Part shown: positions 16,021 to 24,374 of the stretch, piece after piece | Numbering within the stretch: position 1 is the stretch's first letter | Layout: each line of letters starts with the position of its first letter | Made by a program: the position numbers and the translations under genes | NCBI GenBank assembly: GCA_028694105.1 | Contig: JAQUUC010000039.1 | Location: 1-34,445 of the forward strand | Source: Hespellia sp. | Lineage (GTDB): Bacteria; Bacillota; Clostridia; Lachnospirales; Lachnospiraceae | DNA length: 34,445 nucleotides | Reading direction: 5' to 3' | The notes under the pieces: generated by a model | Database searches by the model: none | What the model was told of the DNA's origin: nothing | Seen by the model: only the letters and a program-made list of their open reading frames with translations

Positions 16021-17379
16021 TCACTTTAGCGAAACATGCAGATAGCTTCTGCCGGATAAGGTTCTATTAAATGAAACAAAACAGACCACCAGTACCGTTC
16101 CAATCAGAAAACCGGGCAGATTGAAAATTGCGGTTAAAACAAGCAGCATCAGACGCATGAATTTCAGCGCATATCCGAGTTCAAAGTTGGGCTGCGTATA
16201 ATTTGCCACTGCTACAAAAGCCATATACAGCATGATTTCTGAATTAAACCAGCCGGATTGTACGGCATAGTCACCCATCACGATACCAGCAATGACGCTA
16301 AGCGGTGTTGTCAGCATATTCGGCGTGTTCAGTGCCGCCAGCCTTAAGCCGTCAATTGCAAGTTCCAGAATCAGGAACTGAAAGATCAGCGGCAAATTCA
16401 TCGTATCATGAATACTGATAAACGCAAAGATTCCCGGAAGCCACCCCGGATTCTGCATATATAATAGGAATAGCGGCGTCATAAAAACAGTCAGAACGGT
16501 AATCAGCACACGGACAGTTTTCAGATAGGTCCCTGTAATGGTTGGAAAATAATAGTCATTCGCCTCCTCGATCATATCAAATATGGAAGTCGGTAATATA
16601 ATGGCAGACGGCGAATTGTCCACCAGCACAATCAGTTTTCCTTCCAGCAGACAGGCGGTCGCTGTATCCGGACGCTCCGTATATTTGAATTTTGGAAATG
16701 GATTAAACCATTTCCGCTTAAATATTCCTTCTGCCAGTGTCTGCTGATTCATCTTCAAAGCATCAATCTTCATCTTTGAAATTCTGGTCCGGATGTCGGC
16801 AAGCAGCTGGGGATTGACGCGGTCTGTCATATAGCACAGAGCCACATCTGTCCGCGAGACAGTTCCGATTTCCACCATTTCCATCACAAGATGCGGATCT
16901 CGGATTCTTCGTCTCATTAATGCCGTATTAAATACAATGGTTTCCACAAATCCGTCCCTTGAACCCCGCAGTGATTTATCCTTTTCCGGCTCCTCCACAC
17001 TTCTCGCCGGATACGTACGGCAGTCAATCGCAATACAGGTTTCATAACCGTCAATAAACAGACATGTCACTCCTGAGAGTACATTTTTGCATACCTGATC
17101 AAAATCCGAAAGCATTTCAATCTCGATATACGGCAGAAACTGTTCGGAAAATCCGGCGGCATCTTCCGGCATAGCCTCTGGTGCCGCACCGGACATTGCG
17201 TCCATGATTTTCAGCATTACCTCATCTTTTGTAAAGCCATCCACAAAATAAAAGGACGCATCTCTGCCTCCGATTATCATATCGCGCTGAATCAGATCAA
17301 AGCTTTCCTGTATCGGAAGAATCTGCTTCAACGCGTCCGTATTCTTTTTGATTTCCGAATAAATCTTCATCGTCTCCAA
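16021..17379 (-). CDS. GerA-family spore germination protein, SpoVAF-like
   Basis: A 452-residue GerA-superfamily protein of the spore inner membrane. The soluble N-terminal half has LFIDGYETCIAIDCRTYPAR and RGSRDGFVETI (~140-150), typical of GerAA/SpoVAF. NPFPKFKYTERPDTA and LVDNSPSAIILPTSIFDM (~230-270) precede about five membrane segments to the C-terminus. The long SFDLIQRDM..GGRDASFYFVDGF start looks nearer to SpoVAF than to GerAA. The frame opens with TTG at 17379, with GAGG eight bases upstream; an ATG three codons later lacks good spacing. No SpoVA or GerB/GerC partners are adjacent. It follows dut at 56 bases and may be the last gene of the methyltransferase-to-dut operon. Presence implies sporulation. 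Confidence 0.82.
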   Translation of the reverse strand: METMKIYSEIKKNTDALKQILPIQESFDLIQRDMIIGGRDASFYFVDGFTKDEVMLKIMDAMSGAAPEAMPEDAAGFSEQFLPYIEIEMLSDFDQVCKNVLSGVTCLFIDGYETCIAIDCRTYPARSVEEPEKDKSLRGSRDGFVETIVFNTALMRRRIRDPHLVMEMVEIGTVSRTDVALCYMTDRVNPQLLADIRTRISKMKIDALKMNQQTLAEGIFKRKWFNPFPKFKYTERPDTATACLLEGKLIVLVDNSPSAIILPTSIFDMIEEANDYYFPTITGTYLKTVRVLITVLTVFMTPLFLLYMQNPGWLPGIFAFISIHDTMNLPLIFQFLILELAIDGLRLAALNTPNMLTTPLSVIAGIVMGDYAVQSGWFNSEIMLYMAFVAVANYTQPNFELGYALKFMRLMLLVLTAIFNLPGFLIGTVLVVCFVSFNRTLSGRSYLHVSLK

Positions 17380-17435
17380 CCATCAAACCTCACATTCTTT
17401 GTCATATATGGTTAGAGTCTCCAATCGGCTGCATA

Positions 17436-17948
17436 TTATGCAGTCGTGCTGCCAAATCCGCCATTTCGGACACTTTTTACATCATCGTCCACCGTGATGC
17501 CGTATTCTACGAAAATCCCCTGCATAAATCCCGTTCCTTCCGGAATCACAACGGTCTTATCCTCATTCGTATCATTGGTCAGCTTCGTGAAAATATGTCC
17601 CTCGTTATCCGAATAGAAATAATCACTGTCAATAATTCCGACGGTATTATTCAGCTGAAGCCGGTACTTAAAGCCCAATCCGCTTCGCGGGTAGCATTTC
17701 AGCACCCAGTTTTCTTCCATCTCCACGCGGATCCCCGTAGGAATCTTTACAGTCTCCTGCGGTCCGATTTTGATCGTACACGGCGCATAAAAATCATATC
17801 CGGCCGACCCGGCAGTCGCTCTTTTGGGAAGTTCGATTTTTTTGTATGTCTCCGCAATTGCCGGTTCTTCGGTCGGACCAAAGGTATCGGTCCACGCCTC
17901 TTTAAACTGATTAAAACTTACTTTATGGAATTTTGCAATTCGTTTCAT
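17436..17948 (-). CDS. dut: dUTP diphosphatase
   Basis: A trimeric-type dUTPase that hydrolyses dUTP to dUMP and pyrophosphate, keeping uracil out of DNA and feeding thymidylate synthesis (thyA is also in this window). All five motifs can be placed: ATAGSAGYDFYAP (1), YPRSGLGFKY (2), VGIIDSDYF with the catalytic Asp (3), IPEGTGFMQGIF (4) and RNGGFGSTT (5), the P-loop-like tail near the C-terminus. At 170 residues it is slightly longer than most bacterial dUTPases because of about 40 residues before motif 1. Its ATG overlaps the stop of the upstream lipoprotein gene as ATGA, so translation is coupled. Confidence 0.93.
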   Translation of the reverse strand: MKRIAKFHKVSFNQFKEAWTDTFGPTEEPAIAETYKKIELPKRATAGSAGYDFYAPCTIKIGPQETVKIPTGIRVEMEENWVLKCYPRSGLGFKYRLQLNNTVGIIDSDYFYSDNEGHIFTKLTNDTNEDKTVVIPEGTGFMQGIFVEYGITVDDDVKSVRNGGFGSTTA

Positions 17949-18997
17949 TCTTCTTCTCCTTGTTCGCCAATTTTATCATAGGTCTCTTTCGCTTCATCCA
18001 TGACGGTATCAGGAATCGTGATATTCAATAGAGCCGCAGCCTCCTGATTCAGACAGATTTCCTCGCTCTCCTCACTGATAAAGGAAAGCTGCGATACCTT
18101 TGCTTCGCCTTTTAATATCCGGACAGCAAGCTCTCCCGCTTTTTTTCCAGCTGCAGAATAGTCCTCGCCAAAAGAAGCAATGCATCCTTTCTCCGCCTGA
18201 TTCTGATCACTTCCAAAGACAGGAATCAGCTTTTGCATTGATTTTTCCAGAATATCTGACAGCTTACCGGTCACCATACTGTCCTGAATGTTCAAAATGC
18301 AGTCCGCCTCATTCAATAGTTCATCCGCAGCCGCGCCAATGTCATACGTCGTTTTTACCGGTTTTAAGACCAGTTCCATATCATATGAGCTGACGCAGGA
18401 ACGGTATGATTCCACTGTAGTAACTGCATTCACTTCATCTTCCGAATAAATGATGCCTATTTTTTTCGCATCCGGTAATATCTGCTGGATCAGTTCCAGC
18501 TGTTTCTGCGGACTGACCTGTGCGCTGATTCCGGTTATGTTATCCCGCTGGACTCCGTCTTCATCGGCAAGCTCTGCGCTCACCGGATCTGTGACGGCAG
18601 CAAACACAATCGGCACCCCGGCTGTTCGCACCGCTTCCAACGTGACGCTTGCACTGGTAGAACCAACGCAGTAAATCAGATCAGGCGGGTTCGCTGCAAA
18701 GCTCGCGGCAATTAATTTTGCACGTTCCTTGTCACCCCCGGCGTTCTGGTATACCAGCGTCAGATTCTGATTCTCCACAATTCCAACATCACTGAGCGTC
18801 TCTAAAAATCCATCTTTACATTTTTCCATTGCGGTGTGGTCTGCAAACTGCGAAATTGCTATCGTATATTTTTTTCCGGACAAATCTTCTTTTGTCTGAT
18901 TCGTTTCTGTATTTTTCTCTGTCTGTTTCAGACATCCGGCAGTCAGCAGACACATCAGCAAAACAGCAAGAACCACTGCTATTTTTCTGTTTGTCAT
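17945..18997 (-). CDS. ABC-type substrate-binding lipoprotein (COG2984/TrpX-like)
   Basis: A lipoprotein of the ABC_sub_bind type. The start I choose is ATG at 18997, which overlaps the nadE stop as ATGA; it gives MTNRKIAVVLAVLLMCLLTAGC with a lipobox LTAG|C at Cys22, whereas the longer frame would bury it. The mature part has KYTIAISQFADHTAMEKCKDGF, DLIYCVGSTSASV, VPIVFAAVTDPVSAEL and ITGISAQVSPQKQLELIQQILPDAKKIG patterns, typical of the family that includes tryptophan/tyrosine binders. Genes of this family normally lie with a permease and ATPase; here it is alone between nadE and dut. The substrate cannot be read from sequence. Confidence 0.88.
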   Translation of the reverse strand: MTNRKIAVVLAVLLMCLLTAGCLKQTEKNTETNQTKEDLSGKKYTIAISQFADHTAMEKCKDGFLETLSDVGIVENQNLTLVYQNAGGDKERAKLIAASFAANPPDLIYCVGSTSASVTLEAVRTAGVPIVFAAVTDPVSAELADEDGVQRDNITGISAQVSPQKQLELIQQILPDAKKIGIIYSEDEVNAVTTVESYRSCVSSYDMELVLKPVKTTYDIGAAADELLNEADCILNIQDSMVTGKLSDILEKSMQKLIPVFGSDQNQAEKGCIASFGEDYSAAGKKAGELAVRILKGEAKVSQLSFISEESEEICLNQEAAALLNITIPDTVMDEAKETYDKIGEQGEEE

Positions 18998-20916
18998 AGT
19001 GTAATCTTCTCCAGATCTTTCAGCCACACAGCCACACAGCCATCACTCGGCATTCTCCAGTCTCCACGCGGCGATAATGCCACCGTACCGATTTTTGGTC
19101 CGTCCGGCAGGCAGGAGCGTTTGAACTGCTGGGAGAAAAATCTCCTGAAAAACGTTTCCATCCACTTCAAAATAACAACTTCATCGTATCGCTCTTCGAA
19201 GGTGCGTTTTGCGATTCTGAATATTTTGCTCGGCTCATATCCGAAGCGCAGCACATAGTACAGAAAGAAATCATGCAGTTCATATGGGCCCACAAGATCT
19301 TCTGTTTTCTGTGCAATCTCACCATCCTTCGGCGGTAATAATTCCGGACTGACCGGCGTGTCGAGTACATCGTAGAGTACCTTCCTCAAAGCCACATCCC
19401 CGGTTTCATCTGCCGCATATTTTACAAGGTGGCGCACCAGAGTCTTTGGCACCGAGGCATTCACGCCATACATCGACATATGATCCCCATTATAGGTCGC
19501 CCATCCAAGTGCCAGCTCCGACATATCTCCGGTACCGATGACCATTCCGCCCTCTTGGTTCGCAATGTTCATCAGCACCTGTGTCCGCTCTCTCGCCTGC
19601 GAATTCTCATAGGTCACATCATGAACCTCTGGATCGTGTCCGATATCGCGGAAATGAATGGTTACCGCATCGGCAATCGGCACTTCTTTCAGTGTTGCTC
19701 CCAGCTGCTCTGACATCCGGCATGCATTCTGATAGGTCCGGTCCGTCGTGCCAAAACAGGGCATCGTAACTGCAATGATATTCTTCTTGTCTAAGTTCAG
19801 CATGTCAAATGCTTTTGCTGTGACAATCAGTGCCAGCGTAGAATCCAGCCCTCCGGAGATTCCCACCACCGCACTCTTTGCATGGGTATGTGCGAGTCGC
19901 TTCTTCAGACCCATTGCCTGAATGGTCAGAATTTCCTCACATCGTTTCGCTCTTGTTTTTTCATTTCTCGGAACAAATGGTTTTGCAGGGAAGTGCCTTG
20001 TCAGATAAGTCTCCTCAACCTGTACATAGAATGGGATGACCGGAAGCTCCGGCTCCGATTCCATCTGGAATGTTGTGTTTTTCCTGCGCTCTCCGATCAG
20101 ACGGTTGACATCAATCTCCGTGTAAATGTTCTCATTTTCAAATCGTTTTGCTTCTTTTAAAATGGTTCCGTTCTCCGCGATGATATTATGTCCGCCAAAC
20201 ACCAGGTCGGTCGTAGATTCTCCCTCGCCTGCATTCGCATAGACATATCCCGCAATCAGTCTGGCCGACTGTCCGGAAATCAGCTCTCTGCGGTAAGAAT
20301 CTTTGCCGATCGTCTCATCGCTCGCCGAACAGTTCACGATGATTGTCGCACCTTCTCTCGCCGCCTGAATGCTCGGTGGAATCGGTGACCAGACATCCTC
20401 ACAGATTTCTGCGGAAACAATCAGATTCTCCAGCGTAGTTGCCCCAAAGAGCAGCTGCGGGCCAAACCAGACTTTGTCTCCTTCAAACAGGATTTCTCTC
20501 GGTTTTTCTGGTCCCGGTCTAAACTGACGCATCTCATAGAATTCTCCGTAATTCGGAAGAAATGTCTTCGTTGTCAGACCGATTACTGCCCCGTGATTAA
20601 GAGCCGCCGCAACATTGTAAAGTTCGCCGTTCACTGCCAGCGGCACACCCACAAATGCGAGAATATCCTTTCCCTTTGTGTACGCTGCGATCTTAAGCAG
20701 CGCTTCTTTTGCCTCACTCAGGAGCACGTCCTGTGTAAATAAATCGCTGCAGGTGTATCCGGTAATACAAAGCTCCGGAAATACAACAATTTTCGCCTGA
20801 TTTTCAATTGCATCGTCAATTCCTCTGCAAATCTGTTCTCTGTTATACGCTACATCTGCCACCCGGATATCCGGTGTTGACGCCGCAACCTTTACAAATC
20901 CCTGTTTCATGTTCAC
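18994..20916 (-). CDS. nadE: Glutamine-dependent NAD+ synthetase
   Basis: A 640-residue two-domain enzyme that amidates nicotinate adenine dinucleotide to NAD+, using ammonia tunnelled from glutamine. The N-terminal nitrilase-type amidase (1-~270) shows the Glu of VVFPELCITGY (~47), the Lys segment TKTFLPNYGEFYE (~135) and the nucleophilic Cys in SAEICEDVW (~170). The C-terminal synthetase has the ATP PP-loop GISGGLDSTLAL (~350) and TGDMSELALGWATYNGDHMS (~460-480), with KTLVRHLV following. Length is normal for this class. It starts eight bases after the hslO stop and its own stop overlaps the lipoprotein ATG, all within one operon. Confidence 0.97.
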   Translation of the reverse strand: MNMKQGFVKVAASTPDIRVADVAYNREQICRGIDDAIENQAKIVVFPELCITGYTCSDLFTQDVLLSEAKEALLKIAAYTKGKDILAFVGVPLAVNGELYNVAAALNHGAVIGLTTKTFLPNYGEFYEMRQFRPGPEKPREILFEGDKVWFGPQLLFGATTLENLIVSAEICEDVWSPIPPSIQAAREGATIIVNCSASDETIGKDSYRRELISGQSARLIAGYVYANAGEGESTTDLVFGGHNIIAENGTILKEAKRFENENIYTEIDVNRLIGERRKNTTFQMESEPELPVIPFYVQVEETYLTRHFPAKPFVPRNEKTRAKRCEEILTIQAMGLKKRLAHTHAKSAVVGISGGLDSTLALIVTAKAFDMLNLDKKNIIAVTMPCFGTTDRTYQNACRMSEQLGATLKEVPIADAVTIHFRDIGHDPEVHDVTYENSQARERTQVLMNIANQEGGMVIGTGDMSELALGWATYNGDHMSMYGVNASVPKTLVRHLVKYAADETGDVALRKVLYDVLDTPVSPELLPPKDGEIAQKTEDLVGPYELHDFFLYYVLRFGYEPSKIFRIAKRTFEERYDEVVILKWMETFFRRFFSQQFKRSCLPDGPKIGTVALSPRGDWRMPSDGCVAVWLKDLEKITL

Positions 20917-20923
20917 CCTCCGT

Positions 20924-21799
20924 CTATTTGCTTTGTTTTAAGATTTCCTTTAGTTCCTCCACGGTGAAATGATACTGTGTATTGCAGAACTGACAGTTCA
21001 CTTCGATCGGCTCTGCAGCATCAATCATCTCCTGAATTTCTTTCTTTCCAAGACTCACAATCGCCTTCCTGATTCTCTCTTTGGAACAGTTGCAGGTAAA
21101 CTGCGCCGGCATCGTATCTGTGATTTCCACCTCGAAGCCCTCCAGCACCTGCTTTAACATCTCCTCGGGAGTATGTCCATCCTTTAACATCTCTGTCACG
21201 GAACTCACCTTGGAAATATTCGCTTCCAGCCGGTCGAGGACTTCCTCTTCGATAAACGGCATCACCTGAATGATAAATCCGCCTGCACAGCAGACACTGT
21301 TGTCCTTATTCATCAGAACACCAAGCCCTACCGATGACGGTATCTGCTCCGATGTTGCAAAATAGTAGGTCAGATCCTCCGCGATTTCTCCGGTCTGAAG
21401 TTCAATCTGTCCGCCATACGGCTCTTTTAAGCCCATATCCTTGATAACGCTCAGGACGCCCGCTCCGACAGCACCGCCCACGTCCAGTTTACCATTCTTC
21501 GGCGGGAGCATGACATTCGGATCAAATGCATATCCCTTTACATTTCCCCTGCTGTCAGCAGTAACCGTGATTCCCTGAATCGGTCCGCTGCCCTTGATCT
21601 GAAGCGTCAGTACATCCGTGTCATTCTTCATCATGCTTCCCATCATCGCACCGGCCGTCATCAGTCTTCCGACTGCTGCTGTCGCGATTGGGCTGGAATT
21701 GTGGTGCACACGTGCCGCCTCCGTCATATCTCTCGTTGTGGCAGCAAATGCACGGATCTGTGCATCTGCCGCTGTTGCTCTTACCATATAATCGTTCAT
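20924..21799 (-). CDS. hslO: Redox-regulated chaperone Hsp33
   Basis: A 291-residue holdase chaperone activated by oxidative unfolding. The N-terminal substrate-binding domain shows GRLMTAGAMMGSMMK (45-59) and GSGPIQGITVTADSRGNVKGYA (~70-92). The C-terminal redox switch keeps all four zinc-ligand cysteines as CNC (~235) and CQFC (~267), separated by about 30 residues, so it should bind zinc in the reduced form. GGGAG-type ribosome site lies before the ATG. It is 13 bases downstream of the methyltransferase gene and eight bases upstream of nadE. Confidence 0.97.
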   Translation of the reverse strand: MNDYMVRATAADAQIRAFAATTRDMTEAARVHHNSSPIATAAVGRLMTAGAMMGSMMKNDTDVLTLQIKGSGPIQGITVTADSRGNVKGYAFDPNVMLPPKNGKLDVGGAVGAGVLSVIKDMGLKEPYGGQIELQTGEIAEDLTYYFATSEQIPSSVGLGVLMNKDNSVCCAGGFIIQVMPFIEEEVLDRLEANISKVSSVTEMLKDGHTPEEMLKQVLEGFEVEITDTMPAQFTCNCSKERIRKAIVSLGKKEIQEMIDAAEPIEVNCQFCNTQYHFTVEELKEILKQSK

Positions 21800-21812
21800 G
21801 TTATTCTCCCAT

Positions 21813-22562
21813 CTATTTCTTAGCTATCATGTAAATTCGTTCACTGGACTTTGTTGCCGGCTCGTGCGTAAATGCATCGTACGCATGCTCCAGCGTAAGC
21901 CCGGACCTGCAAATGATGTCGGTCATCTCCGAAAGTGTATACGCCTTCTGGTAATGCTTCTCACTGAACTTCCGGTACAGGGAAGGATCCTTCTCCTCCT
22001 GTATGAACAGATTTAATTCATATTCGTTGATCCGTTCCTCCTCATAGTAATAATTATCCCAGATAAAGCTGCATTTTTCCCGGTGCTCGGCAATCGTCGT
22101 GTCGCCAATAATATCCCGGTATTTATGTTCTGTATTAAAATCAAAAATTATCACACCATTTTCTTCCAGATACCGGCTCAGATTCTGAAAACAGGACACC
22201 AGATCATCCGGCTCCGTAATATAATTCACCGAATCACAGATACTCACAAATGCATTTGCACTGCTGTAGAGCTCCACTTCACACATATCCTGCAAAAGAT
22301 ACAGAATATCGAGCCCTGATGCTTCCTTTTTCTCCATCGCAACATTGAGCATATCCTCGGAAATGTCGATACCGATCATGTCATAGCCTGCTTTCGCAAG
22401 AATCTCTGTGACTGCTCCGGTTCCGCAGCCAAGATCGACCACGACGCCATCATCTATCTGATATTCTTTCAAAAGGCTCATCAGATACTGTCCCCATTCT
22501 TCGTATGGAACATTATCCATGAAGGTGTCGTAAACCCTCGCAAAACTTGTATATGCATCCAT
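21813..22562 (-). CDS. Class I SAM-dependent methyltransferase
   Basis: A 249-residue soluble methyltransferase. Motif I is VVDLGCGTGAVTEIL (~42-56), followed by the acidic end of strand 2 in MIGIDISEDML (~63-73) and YLLQDMCEVEL (motif II region). The rest (AFVSICDSVNYI, ENGVIIFDFNTEHKY) follows the Methyltransf_25 type found before hslO in related Clostridia. The substrate, small molecule or macromolecule, cannot be deduced. GGAGGGTG precedes the ATG at 22562. It is the first gene of the operon running to dut, behind an extended -10 promoter. Confidence 0.9.
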   Translation of the reverse strand: MDAYTSFARVYDTFMDNVPYEEWGQYLMSLLKEYQIDDGVVVDLGCGTGAVTEILAKAGYDMIGIDISEDMLNVAMEKKEASGLDILYLLQDMCEVELYSSANAFVSICDSVNYITEPDDLVSCFQNLSRYLEENGVIIFDFNTEHKYRDIIGDTTIAEHREKCSFIWDNYYYEEERINEYELNLFIQEEKDPSLYRKFSEKHYQKAYTLSEMTDIICRSGLTLEHAYDAFTHEPATKSSERIYMIAKK

Positions 22563-22588
22563 TTTTCACCCTCCGTTTTCACTTCATA

Positions 22589-22597
22589 AGTATATCA
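22589..22597 (-). promoter_or_regulatory. Extended -10 promoter of the methyltransferase-hslO-nadE operon
   Basis: On the minus strand TGATATACT fits TGnTATAnT. It is about 27 bases before the methyltransferase ATG and just after the ilvE terminator; its -35 region falls in the T-run of that terminator. Confidence 0.6.
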
Positions 22598-22608
22598 TAC
22601 CGGACATC

Positions 22609-22645
22609 AAAAAAAAAGACCCACCGGATTTCTCCTTCTGAGTCC
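22609..22645 (-). terminator. Rho-independent terminator of ilvE
   Basis: On the minus strand GACTC/GGGTC with an inner GGA-GAAA-TCC tetraloop stem is followed by nine T residues. It lies about 20 bases after the ilvE stop. Confidence 0.78.
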
Positions 22646-22664
22646 TTTTTCATAAATAAATTAA

Positions 22665-23690
22665 CTATTTCACTTCGTAAATCCAGCCTTCCGGTGCTTC
22701 TAAATGCCCCATCTGGATTCCGGTCAGTGTATCATATAACTTCTTGATTACAGGTCCCATCTCGTCCATTCCGCTTGGGAAACAGATTTCATTTCCGTGA
22801 TCTACCACCTTGCCTACCGGTGAGATAACTGCTGCAGTACCGCAGAGCCCGCATTCTGCGAAGTCTTTTACTTCCTCAAACGGAACAACTCTCTCTTCTA
22901 CTTCCAATCCAAGATAATGCTCTGCTACATAGAGAAGTGAACGTCTTGTGATTGACGGAAGAATCGAATCGGACTTCGGTGTTACAATCTTGTTATCTTT
23001 CGTTACGAATAAGAAATTCGCTCCGCCTGTCTCTTCCACATTCGTTCTCGTGGCCGCATCTAAGTACATGTTTTCATCATAACCCTCTGCATGTGCCGTA
23101 ACAATTGCATGTAAGCTCATTGCATAGTTAAGACCTGCTTTGATATGACCAGTTCCGTGCGGTGCAGCGCGGTCAAAATCTGAAACTTTGATGGTCAGTG
23201 GCTTTGCTCCGCCCTTAAAGTATGGTCCAACCGGTGTTACAAATGCTCTGAACTGATATTCATCTGCCGGTTTGACACCGATAACGGAATTCGTGCCGAA
23301 CATATATGGTCTGATATAAAGTGACGCACCTGAGCCGTACGGCGGAACATATGCTTCGTTCGCTTTTACCAGCTGGTCAATTGCATCTATAAAACGCTCT
23401 GCTGGAAACGGAGGCATCTCTAGTCTCTTTGCTGAGTCAACCATTCTCGCCGCGTTGAGGTCCGGACGGAAAATAACAGTACGGCCGTCTTCTGTTGTGT
23501 ATGCTTTCATTCCCTCAAAAATTGTCTGTGCATACTGCAAAACTCCCGCACATTCGTTGAGTACGATATTGGCATCCTCTGTCATACCGCCTTCATCCCA
23601 TGCGCCATCCTTAAAATTCGAAACGTATCTCTGTTCTGTCGGTATATACCCAAATCCGATATTACCCCAGTCAATGTTCTTTTTATCCAT
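22665..23690 (-). CDS. ilvE: Branched-chain amino acid aminotransferase
   Basis: A 341-residue PLP enzyme that carries out the last step of leucine, isoleucine and valine synthesis, transferring the amino group from glutamate to the 2-oxo acids. I choose ATG at 23690 (MDKKNIDWGNIGFGY) because GGAGGG lies seven bases before it; the frame is open 22 codons further but without a ribosome site. Fold type IV signatures are EGMKAY, LYIRPYMFGT, the PLP Lys in HIKAGLNYAMS (~178), YLDAATRTNVEETGGANFLFV and the phosphate-binding CGTAAVISPVG near 295. The gene has its own promoter and terminator and follows ilvN, so it complements IlvBN. Confidence 0.96.
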   Translation of the reverse strand: MDKKNIDWGNIGFGYIPTEQRYVSNFKDGAWDEGGMTEDANIVLNECAGVLQYAQTIFEGMKAYTTEDGRTVIFRPDLNAARMVDSAKRLEMPPFPAERFIDAIDQLVKANEAYVPPYGSGASLYIRPYMFGTNSVIGVKPADEYQFRAFVTPVGPYFKGGAKPLTIKVSDFDRAAPHGTGHIKAGLNYAMSLHAIVTAHAEGYDENMYLDAATRTNVEETGGANFLFVTKDNKIVTPKSDSILPSITRRSLLYVAEHYLGLEVEERVVPFEEVKDFAECGLCGTAAVISPVGKVVDHGNEICFPSGMDEMGPVIKKLYDTLTGIQMGHLEAPEGWIYEVK

Positions 23691-23780
23691 CTTAAATCCC
23701 TCCATATCCTGTCGTAAGAAATGGCTGCTGCAAACGCCTTCCCTATTCCATTGCACATTTAAATAATCTACTTGAGAATT

Positions 23781-23809
23781 ATTATAGTACTATTAAAACA
23801 AAAATTCAA
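23781..23809 (-). promoter_or_regulatory. Promoter of ilvE
   Basis: On the minus strand TTGAAT (23804-23809), a 17-base spacer and a perfect TATAAT (23781-23786). It leaves a leader of about 80 bases, too short for a T-box. Confidence 0.8.
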
Positions 23810-23846
23810 GAGTGCGCTCGGTTTTTATTTATTTTTAATCGAGAAA

Positions 23847-24356
23847 TTACCGCTCCATCATGCTTATGGATTCAATACCCACACTTCCGCCACGTACGAC
23901 TTCAATGCTGTGGAACTCTTCCTTCATCAGCTTGATTACTGCATCGTTCTTCGTTGCGGTCTGCACAAATTCTAAAAGCAGACTGTCTTTTCCATAGTCA
24001 ATGACCTTCGCTTTAAATGTCTCCGCAATCTGAAACAGCTCATTTTTGTCTTCTCTTGTACATTTTTTAACTTTCACATAAAGAATCTCTTTCATTCTGA
24101 CAAAAACATCCGTAAAATCAATCACCTTAATTACTTCTACCAGACGGTTCAGCTGCTTTTTAATCTGCTCAAAAGTCTCATCATCACTGACGGTCGCAAT
24201 CGTCATTCTTGAAATCGTGGGATCTTCTGTCGTTCCTACGGTCAGACTCTCCAGATTATAAGATTTTCCGGAGAAAAGTCCTGATATTTTTGAGAGAACA
24301 CCCACCTGATTCTCTACATATAATGAAATCCATCTTTTTTTCATATTACCATCCAT
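23847..24356 (-). CDS. ilvN: Acetolactate synthase small (regulatory) subunit
   Basis: A 169-residue regulatory partner of IlvB that confers valine feedback control. The N-terminal ACT domain (RWISLYVENQVGVLSKISGLFSGKSYNLESLTVG, residues ~8-42, with the valine-site Asn/Gly-Val pair in NQVGVL) is followed by the C-terminal ALS_ss_C domain (~85-165). Length is normal. The start at 24356 has GAGAGGG upstream; a second ATG four codons later is possible. It begins 18 bases after the ilvB stop and is co-transcribed with it. Confidence 0.96.
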   Translation of the reverse strand: MDGNMKKRWISLYVENQVGVLSKISGLFSGKSYNLESLTVGTTEDPTISRMTIATVSDDETFEQIKKQLNRLVEVIKVIDFTDVFVRMKEILYVKVKKCTREDKNELFQIAETFKAKVIDYGKDSLLLEFVQTATKNDAVIKLMKEEFHSIEVVRGGSVGIESISMMER

Positions 24357-24374
24357 CCTGTCACCCTCTCCTTA

